DNA of 24,084 nucleotides from Podaxis mareebaensis (taxonomy: Eukaryota; Basidiomycota; Agaricomycetes; Agaricales; Agaricaceae): positions 1-24,084 of the forward strand of contig JAEUWP010000438.1 in the NCBI GenBank assembly GCA_018524725.1, read 5' to 3'. The notes under the pieces were generated by a model. That model searched no databases, had not been told where the DNA came from, and saw only the letters and a program-made list of their open reading frames with translations. Of the stretch, positions 1 through 8,865 are shown piece by piece (positions within the stretch are counted from its first letter, which is position 1; the number at the start of each line of letters is the position of its first letter). Both the position numbers and the translations under genes were made by a program.

Positions 1-209
1 CCGTAGCACTTATGAGACATCCAAGCATTGTGAATGGAAAAATCCAATCTCATTGATCATACATTTACGAAAAACATCGAGGAATGTCCTAGAATGCCTG
101 GGCAACAAGTTGTACAACAGAGAGCAGTGAGTTGTCAAAAAGAGAATGACACTGGATGGGATGGTCAATTCAGAATTGCCAGTAAGAGAAAAGTCCCAGG
201 CCTGCACAG

Positions 210-300
210 CGCTTGAAGTCACTGTCACTCTGAGTGACTGTGAAGTGTGGCGGAGCCTGAAATTTTCACAGTGCAGCGCAGTCACTCATGAAGTGACTGC
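210..300. repeat. Cluster of short inverted repeats (AGTCACT motif)
   Basis: The heptamer AGTCACT and its complement AGTGACT recur here in both orientations. TCACTC-T-GAGTGA forms one small hairpin near 217-230, and AGTCACT-CATGA-AGTGACT forms another near 279-297. Such arrangements occur at the ends of small non-autonomous elements, but no partner end was found in the window. Confidence 0.4.
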
Positions 301-415
301 ACTTTAGGAGAAGCACTAATGACTTGGACAAGACTTCAGCCTGAATATTGATATTGAACATCGGAACTTGATTAAAATACGTATGACTGTTGAAAAAGCA
401 TCAGGATGGCTGGGG

Positions 416-451
416 TGTAATGGATGGTATGGGTTGTTATCATCCATTACA
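416..451. repeat. 11-bp inverted repeat hairpin
   Basis: TGTAATGGATG at 416-426 is the exact reverse complement of CATCCATTACA at 441-451, with a 14-nt loop. It lies outside any gene. It could be the core of a small element or a chance palindrome. Confidence 0.45.
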
Positions 452-558
452 ACTGCATCAGTAAATGCTGCCATTACCCATACTCTGCCATAACCCGCGG
501 TGCCCTGCTGGAATAATATAGTTGGCTTCTCTGTGCCTTAGTGCCCTTTCTTGTCGCT

Positions 559-596
559 CATAACCTATAGCCATGGAACAAGTGCTGCAGGTTATG
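559..596. repeat. 8-bp inverted repeat
   Basis: CATAACCT (559-566) pairs exactly with AGGTTATG (589-596). It is short, has no gene context, and its function is unknown. Confidence 0.3.
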
Positions 597-944
597 GCAG
601 ACTCGGCTGTAAGAATATTGCCCACTCAACCCAACCCTTTCTACATGTAGGCCTGATTGCAAGCGACCCCTATTTCAGGAATCATTGACCCATCAGTCAA
701 GACAGGTCAGAGAACGACAAAGAAGGATCCGGACCAATGGTATATTTCTGCCAAACGCCTAGAGCCGAATTGCCATTTAATTACCATCTGATCTTAATCA
801 TGGTTCTATGCGTTATTTAATTGAGACTTCTAAGCTTCAAGAATGCTCTTTCACCTAGAGGCTCGCTCAAGAGCTTTGATCCTATCCCCCGGACGGGTCC
901 AACGAGAGCTGGTGGTCCACTGTCAATGGACACAAGGCTCCATC

Positions 945-962
945 AAAAAAAAAAAAAAAAAA
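945..962 (+). repeat. A18 homopolymer tract
   Basis: Eighteen consecutive A residues. It could be the poly-A tail of an inserted retrotransposed sequence, with the body upstream, but no clear target-site duplication or retroelement body is visible. A simple homopolymer is equally possible. Confidence 0.6.
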
Positions 963-1085
963 GAACTTTGACCCGGAACGGATACATTAAGTTTAAAAAG
1001 TTTGACCTAGCAATCACCATGCCGAGTGCGTGTGGCATGACACTTTTCTCTCCGCCTTCTTTCTCATCTGGCCCCCAAACCCACA

Positions 1086-2301
1086 ATGTTGGCTGTTCAA
1101 AGATCCACGGGTCCTACTCTGGAAGGTGTTCACAAGTCTGATTCTTACTATTTTGCTTGTGGTGGGCTGGCTGACTTATACCGAGGACAATGGACCCAGA
1201 AGCCGGGTAATAGCATCCCAGTTAGTGAGCCTTGGCCCTCTTACTTCTGTACTCAAAAGAAATCAATCTCCAACTCGACAGGTTGCCATTAAGCTTATCT
1301 GAGGGCCTACCTGGAGCAACAAAGCAGCGCTCAAACATGCCCATAAGGTGGTGCACACTCCTTGCAATCCTCATGATTGCCAGCTGAAAGGTTTACTCCA
1401 CAGCAGTTCCTGTGAGAGTCACAATTGTGGTCCCAGCTTCGCCATCCATATATTGTGCCGTTGCATGGTTTGATATTTGATCGAGATTCTCCAGGTCTAG
1501 TCATGCCATACTACAAGAACGGTGACCTTGTCCATTTTTTGCCGAAAAATCCAGGGGTAAACAAGCTTGAGCTGGTAAAGCCTTCCAACTCTCAAGGACT
1601 CAATTCATCCATCTGACTAAGGCACAACTTCCTAGATGTGTGAGGTCACCTCTGGGTTGGTTTACCTACACAACCTTAAACCCAACGCCATTGTGCATGG
1701 CGATATCAAAGCTGTAGGATTGCTCTTCGTCTGCTCCTCTCTTTCACGCTAATGGAATTTATAGGCTAATATCCTGGTTACCAATGACCATCATGCCTGT
1801 CTGACTGATTTTGGTGTTGCAAAAATGCTATTTGTCTCAGGATACGCAGCATCTTCTGTCGGTGGCACTTGCAGATGGATGGCACTGGAACTTCTCGATG
1901 AACACAAGCCATCGCCCACAACTGCATCTGATATATGGGTGTTTGGGATGACTATTCTTCAAGTGAGGACTCTATCTTCACCCTGACACATATTACAGTG
2001 TTCCTTAATGTCCACCCAGGTCTTCACCCAAAAGGTCTCTTTTGAGGACCTGTGAAATGATGCTGCAGTCATCATGAGTTTGGTGCACTGTTTCCTGGTC
2101 AGTGGGATTGGCACGTGATCAGCGAAGTAAAAGGGCAAATGAGGCCTAACAGTCCTTTCTCTCCACTGCTCTCTGGCAGCACTTGCTTGCAGGGCTCTCT
2201 GGACCTCAGTAGCCTAAGACCTCACCCAGACCCAGCTACAGAGACCATTGGAACTCAAGCTCGAGCTCCGCTCCCTGGCAGACCCACCCCCCCTGTTTAC
2301 C
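1086..2301 (+). pseudogene. TKL-type protein kinase pseudogene
   Basis: Remnant of a tyrosine-kinase-like Ser/Thr kinase of the kind expanded in agaricomycetes. Exons read 1086-1220 (glycine-rich loop region, GGLADLYRGQW), 1282-1347 (VAIKLI, subdomain II lysine), 1404-1556 (WSQLRHPYIVPLHG to YYKNGDL), 1636-1713 (GLVYLHN to HGDIKA), 1765-1962 (ANILV, DFGVAKM, WMALELL, SDIWVFGMTILQ) and 2020 onward (VFTQKVSFEDL). The tail LELRSLADPP near 2260-2290 still looks like the end of a kinase domain. The catalytic loop is HGD where classical kinases have HRD. All five introns (1221-1281, 1348-1403, 1557-1635, 1714-1764, 1963-2019) have GT...AG ends and keep the frame. In-frame TGA codons at 1300, 1413 and 2053 stop translation; each sits where Arg is plausible. 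No convincing start codon was found upstream of 1086. It is very unlikely to give a functional kinase. Confidence 0.85.
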
Positions 2302-2309
2302 CTGTTGCC

Positions 2310-3480
2310 CTTCCTCGTGCATTGCCTTTGTTGCCCCCTTCAACAGGCTCAAATCCGAAGACACTTCCTCCCCAGGCTGCCTACATACCTGCAAGGCCTC
2401 CACCTCATGCACAAGTGCCAGTCTTTTCAGCAAATCCCTCTGTTGCAGCTGTCTCCACTACCCGCACTCAATAAAAACACCCCAAATAGTGAATAAAAAT
2501 GAAGAAAAACACTCATGATGCTCAGAAAACGCCATATCCTCTGCCATCCTCTGCAACAAATCATCAGCTCATTAAGACTAATATTTGTACAATCCTTTCC
2601 AATACTATGCTTTGCAAACTTGCCAGCAGCCACTCATCAGCAATATTCAACCACGTCCTCAAGGCCGCATAGCCCTTGTATGGTTCCAATGAAACATATG
2701 GCAGGAGGTTCGCAGGTGTGGTGTTCAGTGAGATCAAGGGTGCTGGTACAACGAGGTTTGGTATGTTGTTCAAGTCAACCACATCAAAGAGCTTATCTTC
2801 TGAATCTGCAGTCACAGCCTTCTTCATCTAGATCTGCTTCTGCAACAACTTGTTGCGTTGGTTTCGTGGGGGCGGTTTTGATAGTATCAGCAGTCCCACT
2901 CTTGGGCATTGCTCTACCTGCTCCTTCCTTCTCTACTTGATGCATCCCTGCAGGGGTCTAGGCATGAGACGGCGCTTGTGCTTGTGGCTGGAGGTGCACC
3001 GCAGTTCCTTTTTCACCCACTTCTCCTCTCCTCCCTTCCCCTCCCTCTCCACACTCACCGGTTCTTCAAGCACAACAGACACAGGCACATGAAAGTTCAG
3101 AGCTACTAGCCAAATACCCACTCCTGACTTGACCTCTCCACACTCCCCACACCCACACCTCCCTCTCCAAAACCTACAACCTCCCGCACACAAAACACTT
3201 CCCCAAGCCTTGTTAGATCCAAATGCCCTACCCCTCTTCCAACTCTCCCCCTCTCTTCCAACTCCTCGCCCTCAACTCCCACTCCAATGCCGCACCCTCC
3301 TTGACAAGTATCACAAGTGATTCCTTCCAAATGACTTGCCTTGCATGTTCTGATACAAGTTGTTTCCTAGATATTCCCACTGTGTTTTTCACACTCATTC
3401 TCATCTTTTTTCTATAGTTTTTTTTCTATAGTCACTCGGGGGCTCTATGTTGACTGGGGCATACTTTAGTGGTCCAGGAG
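2310..3480. other. G-poor, pyrimidine-rich region
   Basis: No firm plus-strand gene. From about 3000 to 3320 the plus strand is dominated by C, T and A, with runs of CTCC and CCAC, so several long but low-complexity frames open by chance in both directions. A short doubled motif, TTTCTATAG, occurs near 3409-3431. The proline-rich plus frame at 2115-2474 overlaps the decayed kinase tail and is probably an effect of composition. A possible minus-strand coding remnant is listed separately. Confidence 0.4.
2564..3330 (-). pseudogene. Possible minus-strand coding remnant, unrecognised
   Basis: Read on the minus strand, three successive frames give protein-like text. First comes an acidic Gly/Glu-rich piece starting MEGITCDTCQGG (3330 to 3106). 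Then comes a charged Lys/Arg/His piece (EEKWVKKELRC, KHKRR; up to about 2933). Then a Thr/Pro linker leads into a hydrophobic and charged piece (DKLFDVVDLNNIPNLVVP, then YKGYAALRTWL) ending at 2564. At least two frame changes are needed to join them. Cys-poor remnants of this type could come from a Cys/basic repeat-element protein, but I cannot name a family. The strong composition bias of 3000-3320 makes chance frames a real alternative. Confidence 0.25.
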
Positions 3481-5789
3481 ATGCGACCTGTCAACTACAA
3501 CTTGCCAACTGTAGAGGGAGGATTAGATGGATGGATGACTGTGGCTGGATTGTAAGTATCAAGTTCATTCTTTGATTATATGCTGACATTTTCACTACAG
3601 TTGGTTGATCCTGTTCAGCACACTCGGGTACGTCCCCGTATCCCTCTGCACAATCAACTGGCGCATGGCTCAATGCCAAGCTATTGCGGAAGGTGATGTC
3701 AGGGGCAGGTACAGATAACCAAGCACTAGTCTATGGGTACGTCAAGCGCTGACAGAGATTATGGTTATAAATGGGCTGCTGACTGATATTGTGACAGAAT
3801 TGTCTGAGCGTCTTGGGATTCCGTCTGACTGAGAGCGATCAAGGAGGCATATCTCCACTGAAACAGGAAAACCTTGGAAAAAAAATATGAAAAAAAGAAA
3901 TCAACGAACACTACCAGATGATTCTCCTTGAACTAATCAAAAGGGCGTGAAGGCTCCTGACTGATCGAGCATTGCGTGAATCAGAAGAGATGGCTGTGAA
4001 GGAGGCGGAGAAGCGGAGGAAGGAGAAAGGGAAAGAGAAGTTGGTGGAGGATCAATTAGTGCAGTCGGAAGAGGAAGAGACGTCTTTGGTTGCCCAGGAA
4101 GACATGGCAATTTCTATGGGTGGAGGCGGTGATGCTTCTGAGGAGATTAGTGGCCCAGAAGAGTTTGTTGCCCCTGTTCCTGCCACTGACACAGTCACAA
4201 GAGAAGGAGAAGATTATGAAGGGCCCTCAGCTCCTGTTGCTTCGTCGTCTTCGCAGGTCCCTGACACTGCTGCAACCATGATCATGCCTTTATCTGTGTC
4301 TCTGCCTGGGGAGAGATGCAGTGCTGACGAGATTGCTGCCAGATTGTTAGCTAGGGAGTAGAGAGTCTCGTCATTGCAGGGAGCGTTGTTCACGAATCCT
4401 GATATGATGCCACTGCCGCTGCCAACACCAACACAACATGTACCCCCTACCGTGCCACCCAGTACCTCTCCACCCTCTTCCTCTTCTTTCCCTTCCTCGA
4501 CATCGTCTTCCACGTCTGCTGCTGCTTGCAGGGCAACCCTCTCCTACCCGCGCTATCCCCATGACTATTCCAGCTGAAGCATTTTACTCACGATCCACTC
4601 ATCACTGACAAGGATCCACTTCCCGCTCTTCAACTTCCTCCTCTTCGTCCTCTGCTAAAAGCTCCCCTCCCCTTCTCAAGCCTCCTTTATGACACCCAAT
4701 GCCAAAGGCTAACCCCTCCCGCCTCGCATTTACACCTCCGCGAGCTCAGCAGCAGCCACTCGAGCAGCAACAAAATCCACACCACATACCGAAAAGGCTT
4801 GCACTAGCCCCACTCAGACTTCATTTGGGTCTGTAAATGCGTCGTCTTCTCAACCTCAACCCACATCATCAGCTTCGACGTCTCATTCTGGTGCTGCTAG
4901 GGCCCTCGGAAGTTCGAGACATGCCCCAGCTGAGGCTTCTTTGCCTAGAAAGTCTGTATCACCTGAAGGTCCACGTGCGATGATGGCTACTGGTTCTACT
5001 GGTTCCACCATTCCTTCCGCAGCTGCTGTTTCAGTATCGACCTCGGCTTCCCAGTCTGAGGAAAAAGTAACCTTGGGTAATAAGGCACATGCATCCACAT
5101 CTAGTATTAGCAGCAAGGTTCAGTCAACAGGTTCCAATGCAAGCACAAATGCTAAAATGTCTAATGTGCTGGAAAAGCCGAGGTCATCGCCAAGTCCATC
5201 ACCTGGAATATCACCCTCTTCTTCTCAGGCCAGTCCTGTTACAACTTCAGTGTCAAAGGTTGCTGCTGCTGCAGAGAAGGAGAAGGAAAAGGCTCGGATT
5301 GCGTCTGTGAAGCATGCTTCGACACCCCCATCAACGACAACTTCTGCTTCCACTGTGGTTGCCAAGCACACTACGGCTGCTAGTCCTCGACCTGTCCTTG
5401 ATTGTGAAGCTTTGTCATCCACTTTGTCCCCGTCTACTTCTTCGTTGTTGTCTCCGGTTCTCAAGTCAACTGCTGTTGTTGAGATGAACCCTCTGCTAAT
5501 GGCAGCGACTCCTCTCCGGGATGCTGAGTTGTTATTTTCTGCTCCAGCGAAGGAGCTCGTGGTTGTGCCCATTTCTTCTCTTTCCAAATCCAATGATGAA
5601 GAGGACAGCGGTGAAGATGCCGATGATGATGATGATGAGGAGGAAGACTCGGAAGATGAAGATGAAACTACTGACAACAAAAATTTGAAGGGCGATGCCA
5701 AAACCGAAACCATTCCTTTCTGTGATCTCTATACAGCTAACTGCAGCTGTTCCAAATGCAGCGAAAGTATTTTATCACCCCATAATACA
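3481..5789 (+). pseudogene. Unrecognised coiled-coil / Ser-rich / acidic protein, pseudogene
   Basis: A long coding track starting at ATG 3481. Exon 1 (MRPVNYNLPTVEGG) ends at a GTAAGT donor at 3552; a 49-nt intron ends CACTACAG at 3600. Frame continuity then favours a run that includes LWVRQALTEIMVINGLLTDI and LSERLGIPSD, and from about 3840 a charged helical stretch (YLH-NRKTLEKKYEKK, HYQMILLELIKRA, EEMAVKEAEKRRKEKGKEKL) that looks like a coiled coil. From 4030 it is acidic, then Pro/Ser-rich, then Ser/Ala/Thr-rich (4722-5600), ending in an Asp/Glu block near 5595-5670 that includes a GAT repeat. Breaks are TAA 3716, TGA 3830, TGA 3859, TGA 3948, TAG 4359, TGA 4575 and at least two or three frame shifts. 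The composition suggests a disordered nuclear protein, but that is inference. No family was recognised. The 322-codon frame at 4941-5909 is only its longest uninterrupted part. Confidence 0.55.
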
Positions 5790-5849
5790 GTAAGCTCCTC
5801 CGTTGTTGCCTATTTTAAATGTTGTTCTAATTTATGTGTAACCTTTCAC
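5790..5849 (+). other. Probable intron remnant at gene-fragment junction
   Basis: GTAAGC at 5790 follows the acidic coding track. A pyrimidine- and T-rich stretch with CTAAT and TAAC branch-like motifs ends in TTTCACG just before recognisable tyrosyl-tRNA synthetase sequence. The expected AG acceptor is absent. The switch between two unrelated proteins therefore falls inside, or at the edge of, what looks like an intron. Confidence 0.4.
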
Positions 5850-6466
5850 GGTGTCCTTGCATTTGTCGGAGCAGTGCTCATACCTGTCAGCCAACTCTGC
5901 ATTGATTGATTGAAAGGTGATTCAATCCTGGAAGCTGGTAAAGGGGACCAAAGACCCTTCATTTCGGATGATGCACCTGAAGGAATTGTTTTCACCATGG
6001 AGTGTGATGAGAAGTTTGGCGGAAACGCATATTACAAGTCATTCGAGGAGGTGAAGGAGGATTTCAAGGAGAAGAAATTACACCCCAAGGACTTGAAGAC
6101 TGCCATCACGAATGGTATCATCTGACTATTGGAGCCAGTGCAGAAGGCATTTGAAGAGAACGAGGAATGGTAGAAGATCGAGAAACTTGCCTATCCTGAT
6201 CCGAACACAAAACCAGAGAAGAAAAAGAAGGTATGCAAATTGTTTCTGTCCTTGATCATTTTGCCATCAGAATGCTCACAGCGGTTTTGTGTTTGTAGAA
6301 GAAAGTCTACTGCCCACCCCCTCCTGGAAAGAATGCACAAAAGAACCTCGTGGGTGTTGATGGCGCAGCAGCTGTGGCCAGTGCAGAAGTCCAACGGGTG
6401 ACTGATGAGGCTGCTAAGCTGCTGTCAGAATCAGTGCCTGAGCCTGTGGTGATGCCAGCTTCATGA
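5850..6466 (+). pseudogene. Tyrosyl-tRNA synthetase, C-terminal fragment (pseudogene)
   Basis: Cytosolic TyrRS charges tRNA-Tyr with tyrosine. What remains here is the part after the catalytic core. It starts at GVLAFVGAVLIPVSQL and runs through APEGIVFTM, DEKFGGNAYYKSF, LHPKDLKTAI, LLEPVQKAFEENEEW, KLAYPDPNTKPEKKKK and, after an intron at 6231-6298 (GTATGC...TTTGTAG), VYCPPPPGKNAQK to the TGA at 6464-6466. The phase across the intron is preserved. Breaks are TGA 5907 (between CID and LKGD, Arg expected), TGA 6123 and TAG 6171 (ENEEW-KIEK, Gln plausible). The Rossmann-fold core with HIGH and KMS motifs is missing upstream, so this is a partial copy of what should be a single-copy housekeeping gene whose functional version must lie elsewhere. 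Confidence 0.85.
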
Positions 6467-6677
6467 TTTTTGCATGGCGTGTTTGACAAGGAGTTGGAAG
6501 GAATGGTGGATGGAAAGTTGTTTGGGTGAATATATCCACTGAATAGTACTTAGATAGGTTGTATATCCATGATGGTGAAAAGCAGCCACCTGGCTACTAT
6601 GGTATGCGAGTGCAATGGTGTCCATATATCACTGGGTTCTGATCCAATCGAAGTGAACATTGGGTTATCCCTCCAAG
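6467..6677. other. Spacer downstream of TyrRS fragment
   Basis: No gene seen. It may include the former 3' untranslated part of the synthetase copy. GAATATATCCA near 6529 and GTATATCCATG near 6560 form a short imperfect direct repeat. Confidence 0.3.
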
Positions 6678-6765
6678 TATCAAGAATCGCGATGCCATTG
6701 TCTGGTGCACAAAGCTCATGCGTAGCAATGCGGACAAGCACGTCAACATCGAGATGGTGATGAGG
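6678..6765 (+). repeat. 88-nt dispersed block, copy A (coding-like)
   Basis: This block recurs in opposite orientation at 11406-11493 with about seven differences in 88 nt. On the plus strand it reads IKNRDAIVWCTKLMRSNA followed by DKHVNIEMVMR. Between the two copies, three of the differences are silent in this frame, slightly more than in the opposing frame, so this frame is the better candidate for the original coding strand. In this copy the open reading extends in both directions (WVIPPS before, EKGIGWVLCGLAGG after). The family is not recognised. Confidence 0.6.
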
Positions 6766-6894
6766 GAGAAGGGTATTGGTTGGGTCTTGTGCGGGTTGGC
6801 CGGGGGCAGTTGGGGTGAGGGTGGAGCACGATGCCATGGGTGTTGACGAGCCAAAGGTTGAGGACCAAAGACTGCTACCCTCAACCCGGGTCCT

Positions 6895-8112
6895 ATGGTG
6901 CAGCCCAAATGCATCTTAGACCTTGAGAATCTGGCGTACGGCCAGGGTGGTCACTGCATGTTGAACAAGAAATGCAAGCTCCCCAAAGGCTCGTCCAAGT
7001 GCTCAAAGAAGGGATATGAGGAGACCTGCATTCCTGCACCCAGGTCCAAACCCATTACTGACAACAAGCTCATTTCCTGTCTCATCTCTTCCTGTATGGG
7101 CACATGAGGCTTTTACAGTGCCCTGCTCCAACCGTATACAGAGCAGAGTCTTCCCCGTTGTTTTTGGCACCAATGAGCCCATCCTCCTTTGCACACCCAC
7201 TGGTGCTGGAAAGGTATGTTGACCCACATATACCCATCTTTTCTGGATGCTAATGCTTTACTGGACTAATGTCACCACGCTCACCATCCTTAACAAACTC
7301 TCCAAGTGGCACAACAAGGAAACCGGTGAATTCGAGCTCAATAGCTTCAAGATCATTTATATTACTCCTATGAAGGCCCTCGTCCAGGAAATGGTCCACA
7401 ACTTCTCAACTTGGCCTGAAGCCTTCGGCACCAAAGTCAGTGAGCCCACTGGAGACACTCAAATGACCAAGGAGTAGATTGGCAAAACCCAAATTATCGT
7501 CACGACCTCTGAGAAGTAGGATGTCATTACCTGGATACCAGTTATACCCACTTAGTCCGCCTCATCATTATTGACGAAATCCATCTCCTCCACGACAAAC
7601 ATGGTCCTGTCCTTGAAGCCACCATTGCTCATGCTATCTGCCACATGGAACAGACAAACAAATGTGTTCATCTTGTCGATCTCTCTGCCACCCTCCTGAA
7701 CTACCAGGACGTTGCCACCTTCCTCCACGTCGATGAGAGCAGGGGTCTCTTTCACTTCCATGAGACATATCACCCTTGTGCCCTCCAGTGACAATTCATT
7801 GGTTCTCTTTTACTTCGATGTGACATATCATCCTTATGCTCCCCAGCAACAATTCATCGGCATCACGGAAAAGAAGGCAATCCAACAATAGCAGGTCATG
7901 AATGAGGTTTGTTATGAGAGGGTCTTTGACCAAGCTGGGAAAAATGGAAGGCTGGTGTTTTGGTTCACTCTCGTAAGGAGACCACAAAGACCACCAAGTT
8001 CCTCTGCAACATGGCCATAGAGAAGGAGACCATCACGCAATTTGTCAAGCCTGAAGGCGCTACATGTGGGATTCTCACTGAGGAATCGTCCAACGGAAAG
8101 ATCCCAACCCAC
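6895..8112 (+). pseudogene. Brr2 (U5 snRNP RNA helicase) fragment, pseudogene
   Basis: Brr2 unwinds U4/U6 during spliceosome activation. This copy covers the start of the N-terminal helicase cassette: LDLENLAYGQGGHCM, NKKCKLPKGSSKC, KKGYEE, NRIQSRVFPV, Walker A (CTPTGAGK, ending 7213), ETGEFELNSFKIIYI, PMKALVQEM, TGDTQMTKE, TQIIVTTSEK, LVRLIIIDEIHLLHD (DEIH box at 7573-7584), DLSATLLNYQDVATFL, QQFIGITEKKAI, MNEVCYERVFDQAGKN, VHSRKETTKTTKFL, EKETITQFVKPEGA and GILTEESS. The family match is strong over about 400 codons. Lesions: a frame change near 7070; an intron at 7214-7264 whose acceptor reads GG and not AG; TAG 7475; TAG 7517 where the family has Trp; a frame change near 7540; TGA 7789; a 60-nt tandem duplication; TAG 7889; a frame change near 7960; and an end at TGA 8113. 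Both flanking parts of this roughly 2,100-residue protein are absent. It is not functional. Confidence 0.92.
7744..7862 (+). repeat. 60-bp tandem duplication inside Brr2 pseudogene
   Basis: The segment encoding GLFHFHETYHPCALQ-QFIG (7744-7802) is followed at once by a diverged second copy encoding LFYFDVTYHPYAPQQQFIG (7803-7862). Only one copy is expected from the family. The second copy is closer to the family sequence and continues correctly into ITEKKAI, so the first is probably the extra or more decayed unit. Confidence 0.7.
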
Positions 8113-8373
8113 TGAGCTGATGGAGGTGGTGAAGCAATGTCCATCGGCCTTCTTAAGTTCTCTGACCCCCTTTTTTCCAGAATTGACGACACACCCTCAA
8201 GCTCAAACGTGATGGAACAGGGGCCGCTATTGCTATTCTCGTTGGCTCTGGGCCTAAGACCAACATAGATATCACAGCTCATGACCCTGCATCCAGTCGC
8301 TCCCAAATTCATCGTTTCCCTCTGACCGTTCCTCACCCAGCCCCTCTACAGCAGGGTGAAGGCAAAGTAGTAA

Positions 8374-8790
8374 GTAGCTTATGGTATCTGTAACCCCGCT
8401 GGCTTCACCTTCCCATCTGGGGATTCCCTCAGCCCTGTCAATATTAAAACCCTTCTCATTGTTGAAAACAGCGCTTCAATAGACAACATAACAGGGCTTA
8501 CGCCCACCTTCACTAATGACAATCCAGCTGACAAAGTTGAGAGCCTCATATATCCTTCCGCCAGAACCAATGACTGCCCTCTGTTTTATGGATTCCCTGA
8601 CTGTAGCACTTTGTGGAATCTGGAAGCTGATCCCATTAATGTTCCCCAGTATACGAAACTTCCTTGTGGTGCACAGTTCTCGCTCAATCTTCCTGCAACA
8701 ACACCGGATAACACCAACGAGATACATGATGATACATGGTGCCAGAACATGACCAACAACTGCCCCCTCCAGCCTTCAATTTCTAGGTAG
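8374..8790 (+). CDS. Open frame without ATG, possible internal exon, unrecognised
   Basis: A 138-codon open frame follows a TAA at 8371 and ends at TAG 8788. It has no useful Met. The translation looks protein-like: CNPAGFTFPSGDSLSPVNIK, NITGLTPTFTNDNPADKVES, NDCPLFYGFPDCSTLWNLEA, YTKLPCGAQFSLNLP, WCQNMTNNCPLQ. It is rich in Asn, Thr, Pro and Cys, including several N-x-S/T sequons, as in extracellular fungal proteins. It starts near a GTAAGTAG motif (8370-8377). It lies just upstream of the first LTR-like repeat, so it could be an exon of a host gene fragment or the 3' end of an element's internal region. No family recognised. Confidence 0.3.
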   Translation, partial: VAYGICNPAGFTFPSGDSLSPVNIKTLLIVENSASIDNITGLTPTFTNDNPADKVESLIYPSARTNDCPLFYGFPDCSTLWNLEADPINVPQYTKLPCGAQFSLNLPATTPDNTNEIHDDTWCQNMTNNCPLQPSISR

Positions 8791-8850
8791 CTTCAACGTT
8801 CAAGTCTGTGTGAATCCTTCCCTGATGCTATGCTTGCTCTGCAGGCCCAT

Positions 8851-8865
8851 TGAAGAGGGGAAATT
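8851..8865 (+). promoter_or_regulatory. Polypurine-tract-like sequence before LTR copy 1
   Basis: TGAAGAGGGGAAA immediately precedes the first LTR-like repeat. The same position before copy 2 has TAAAGAGGGGACAAG. A polypurine tract directly upstream is expected only of a 3' LTR. Confidence 0.4.

Larger units (their letters stand above)
1..1020. other. Region without recognised gene
   Basis: No open frame here resembles a known family. The stretch holds several short inverted repeats (annotated separately at 210-300, 416-451 and 559-596) and an A18 tract at 945-962. The short frame at 34-216 (60 codons, ATG to TGA) has no recognisable motif and I do not support it as a gene. The density of small palindromes suggests MITE-like debris, but no matching pair of terminal repeats or target duplication was found. 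Confidence 0.5.

Noticed and set aside
2115..2474. Proline-rich 119-codon frame
   Set aside because: Overlaps the kinase tail in another frame. Composition alone can explain it.
5225..5713. Minus-strand 162-codon Ser-rich frame
   Set aside because: Shadow of the plus-strand acidic and Ser/Ala-rich track (GAT and GAA runs read as Ser on the other strand).
7965..8336. Minus-strand 123-codon frame
   Set aside because: Opposite to clear Brr2 helicase sequence, and no resemblance of its own.
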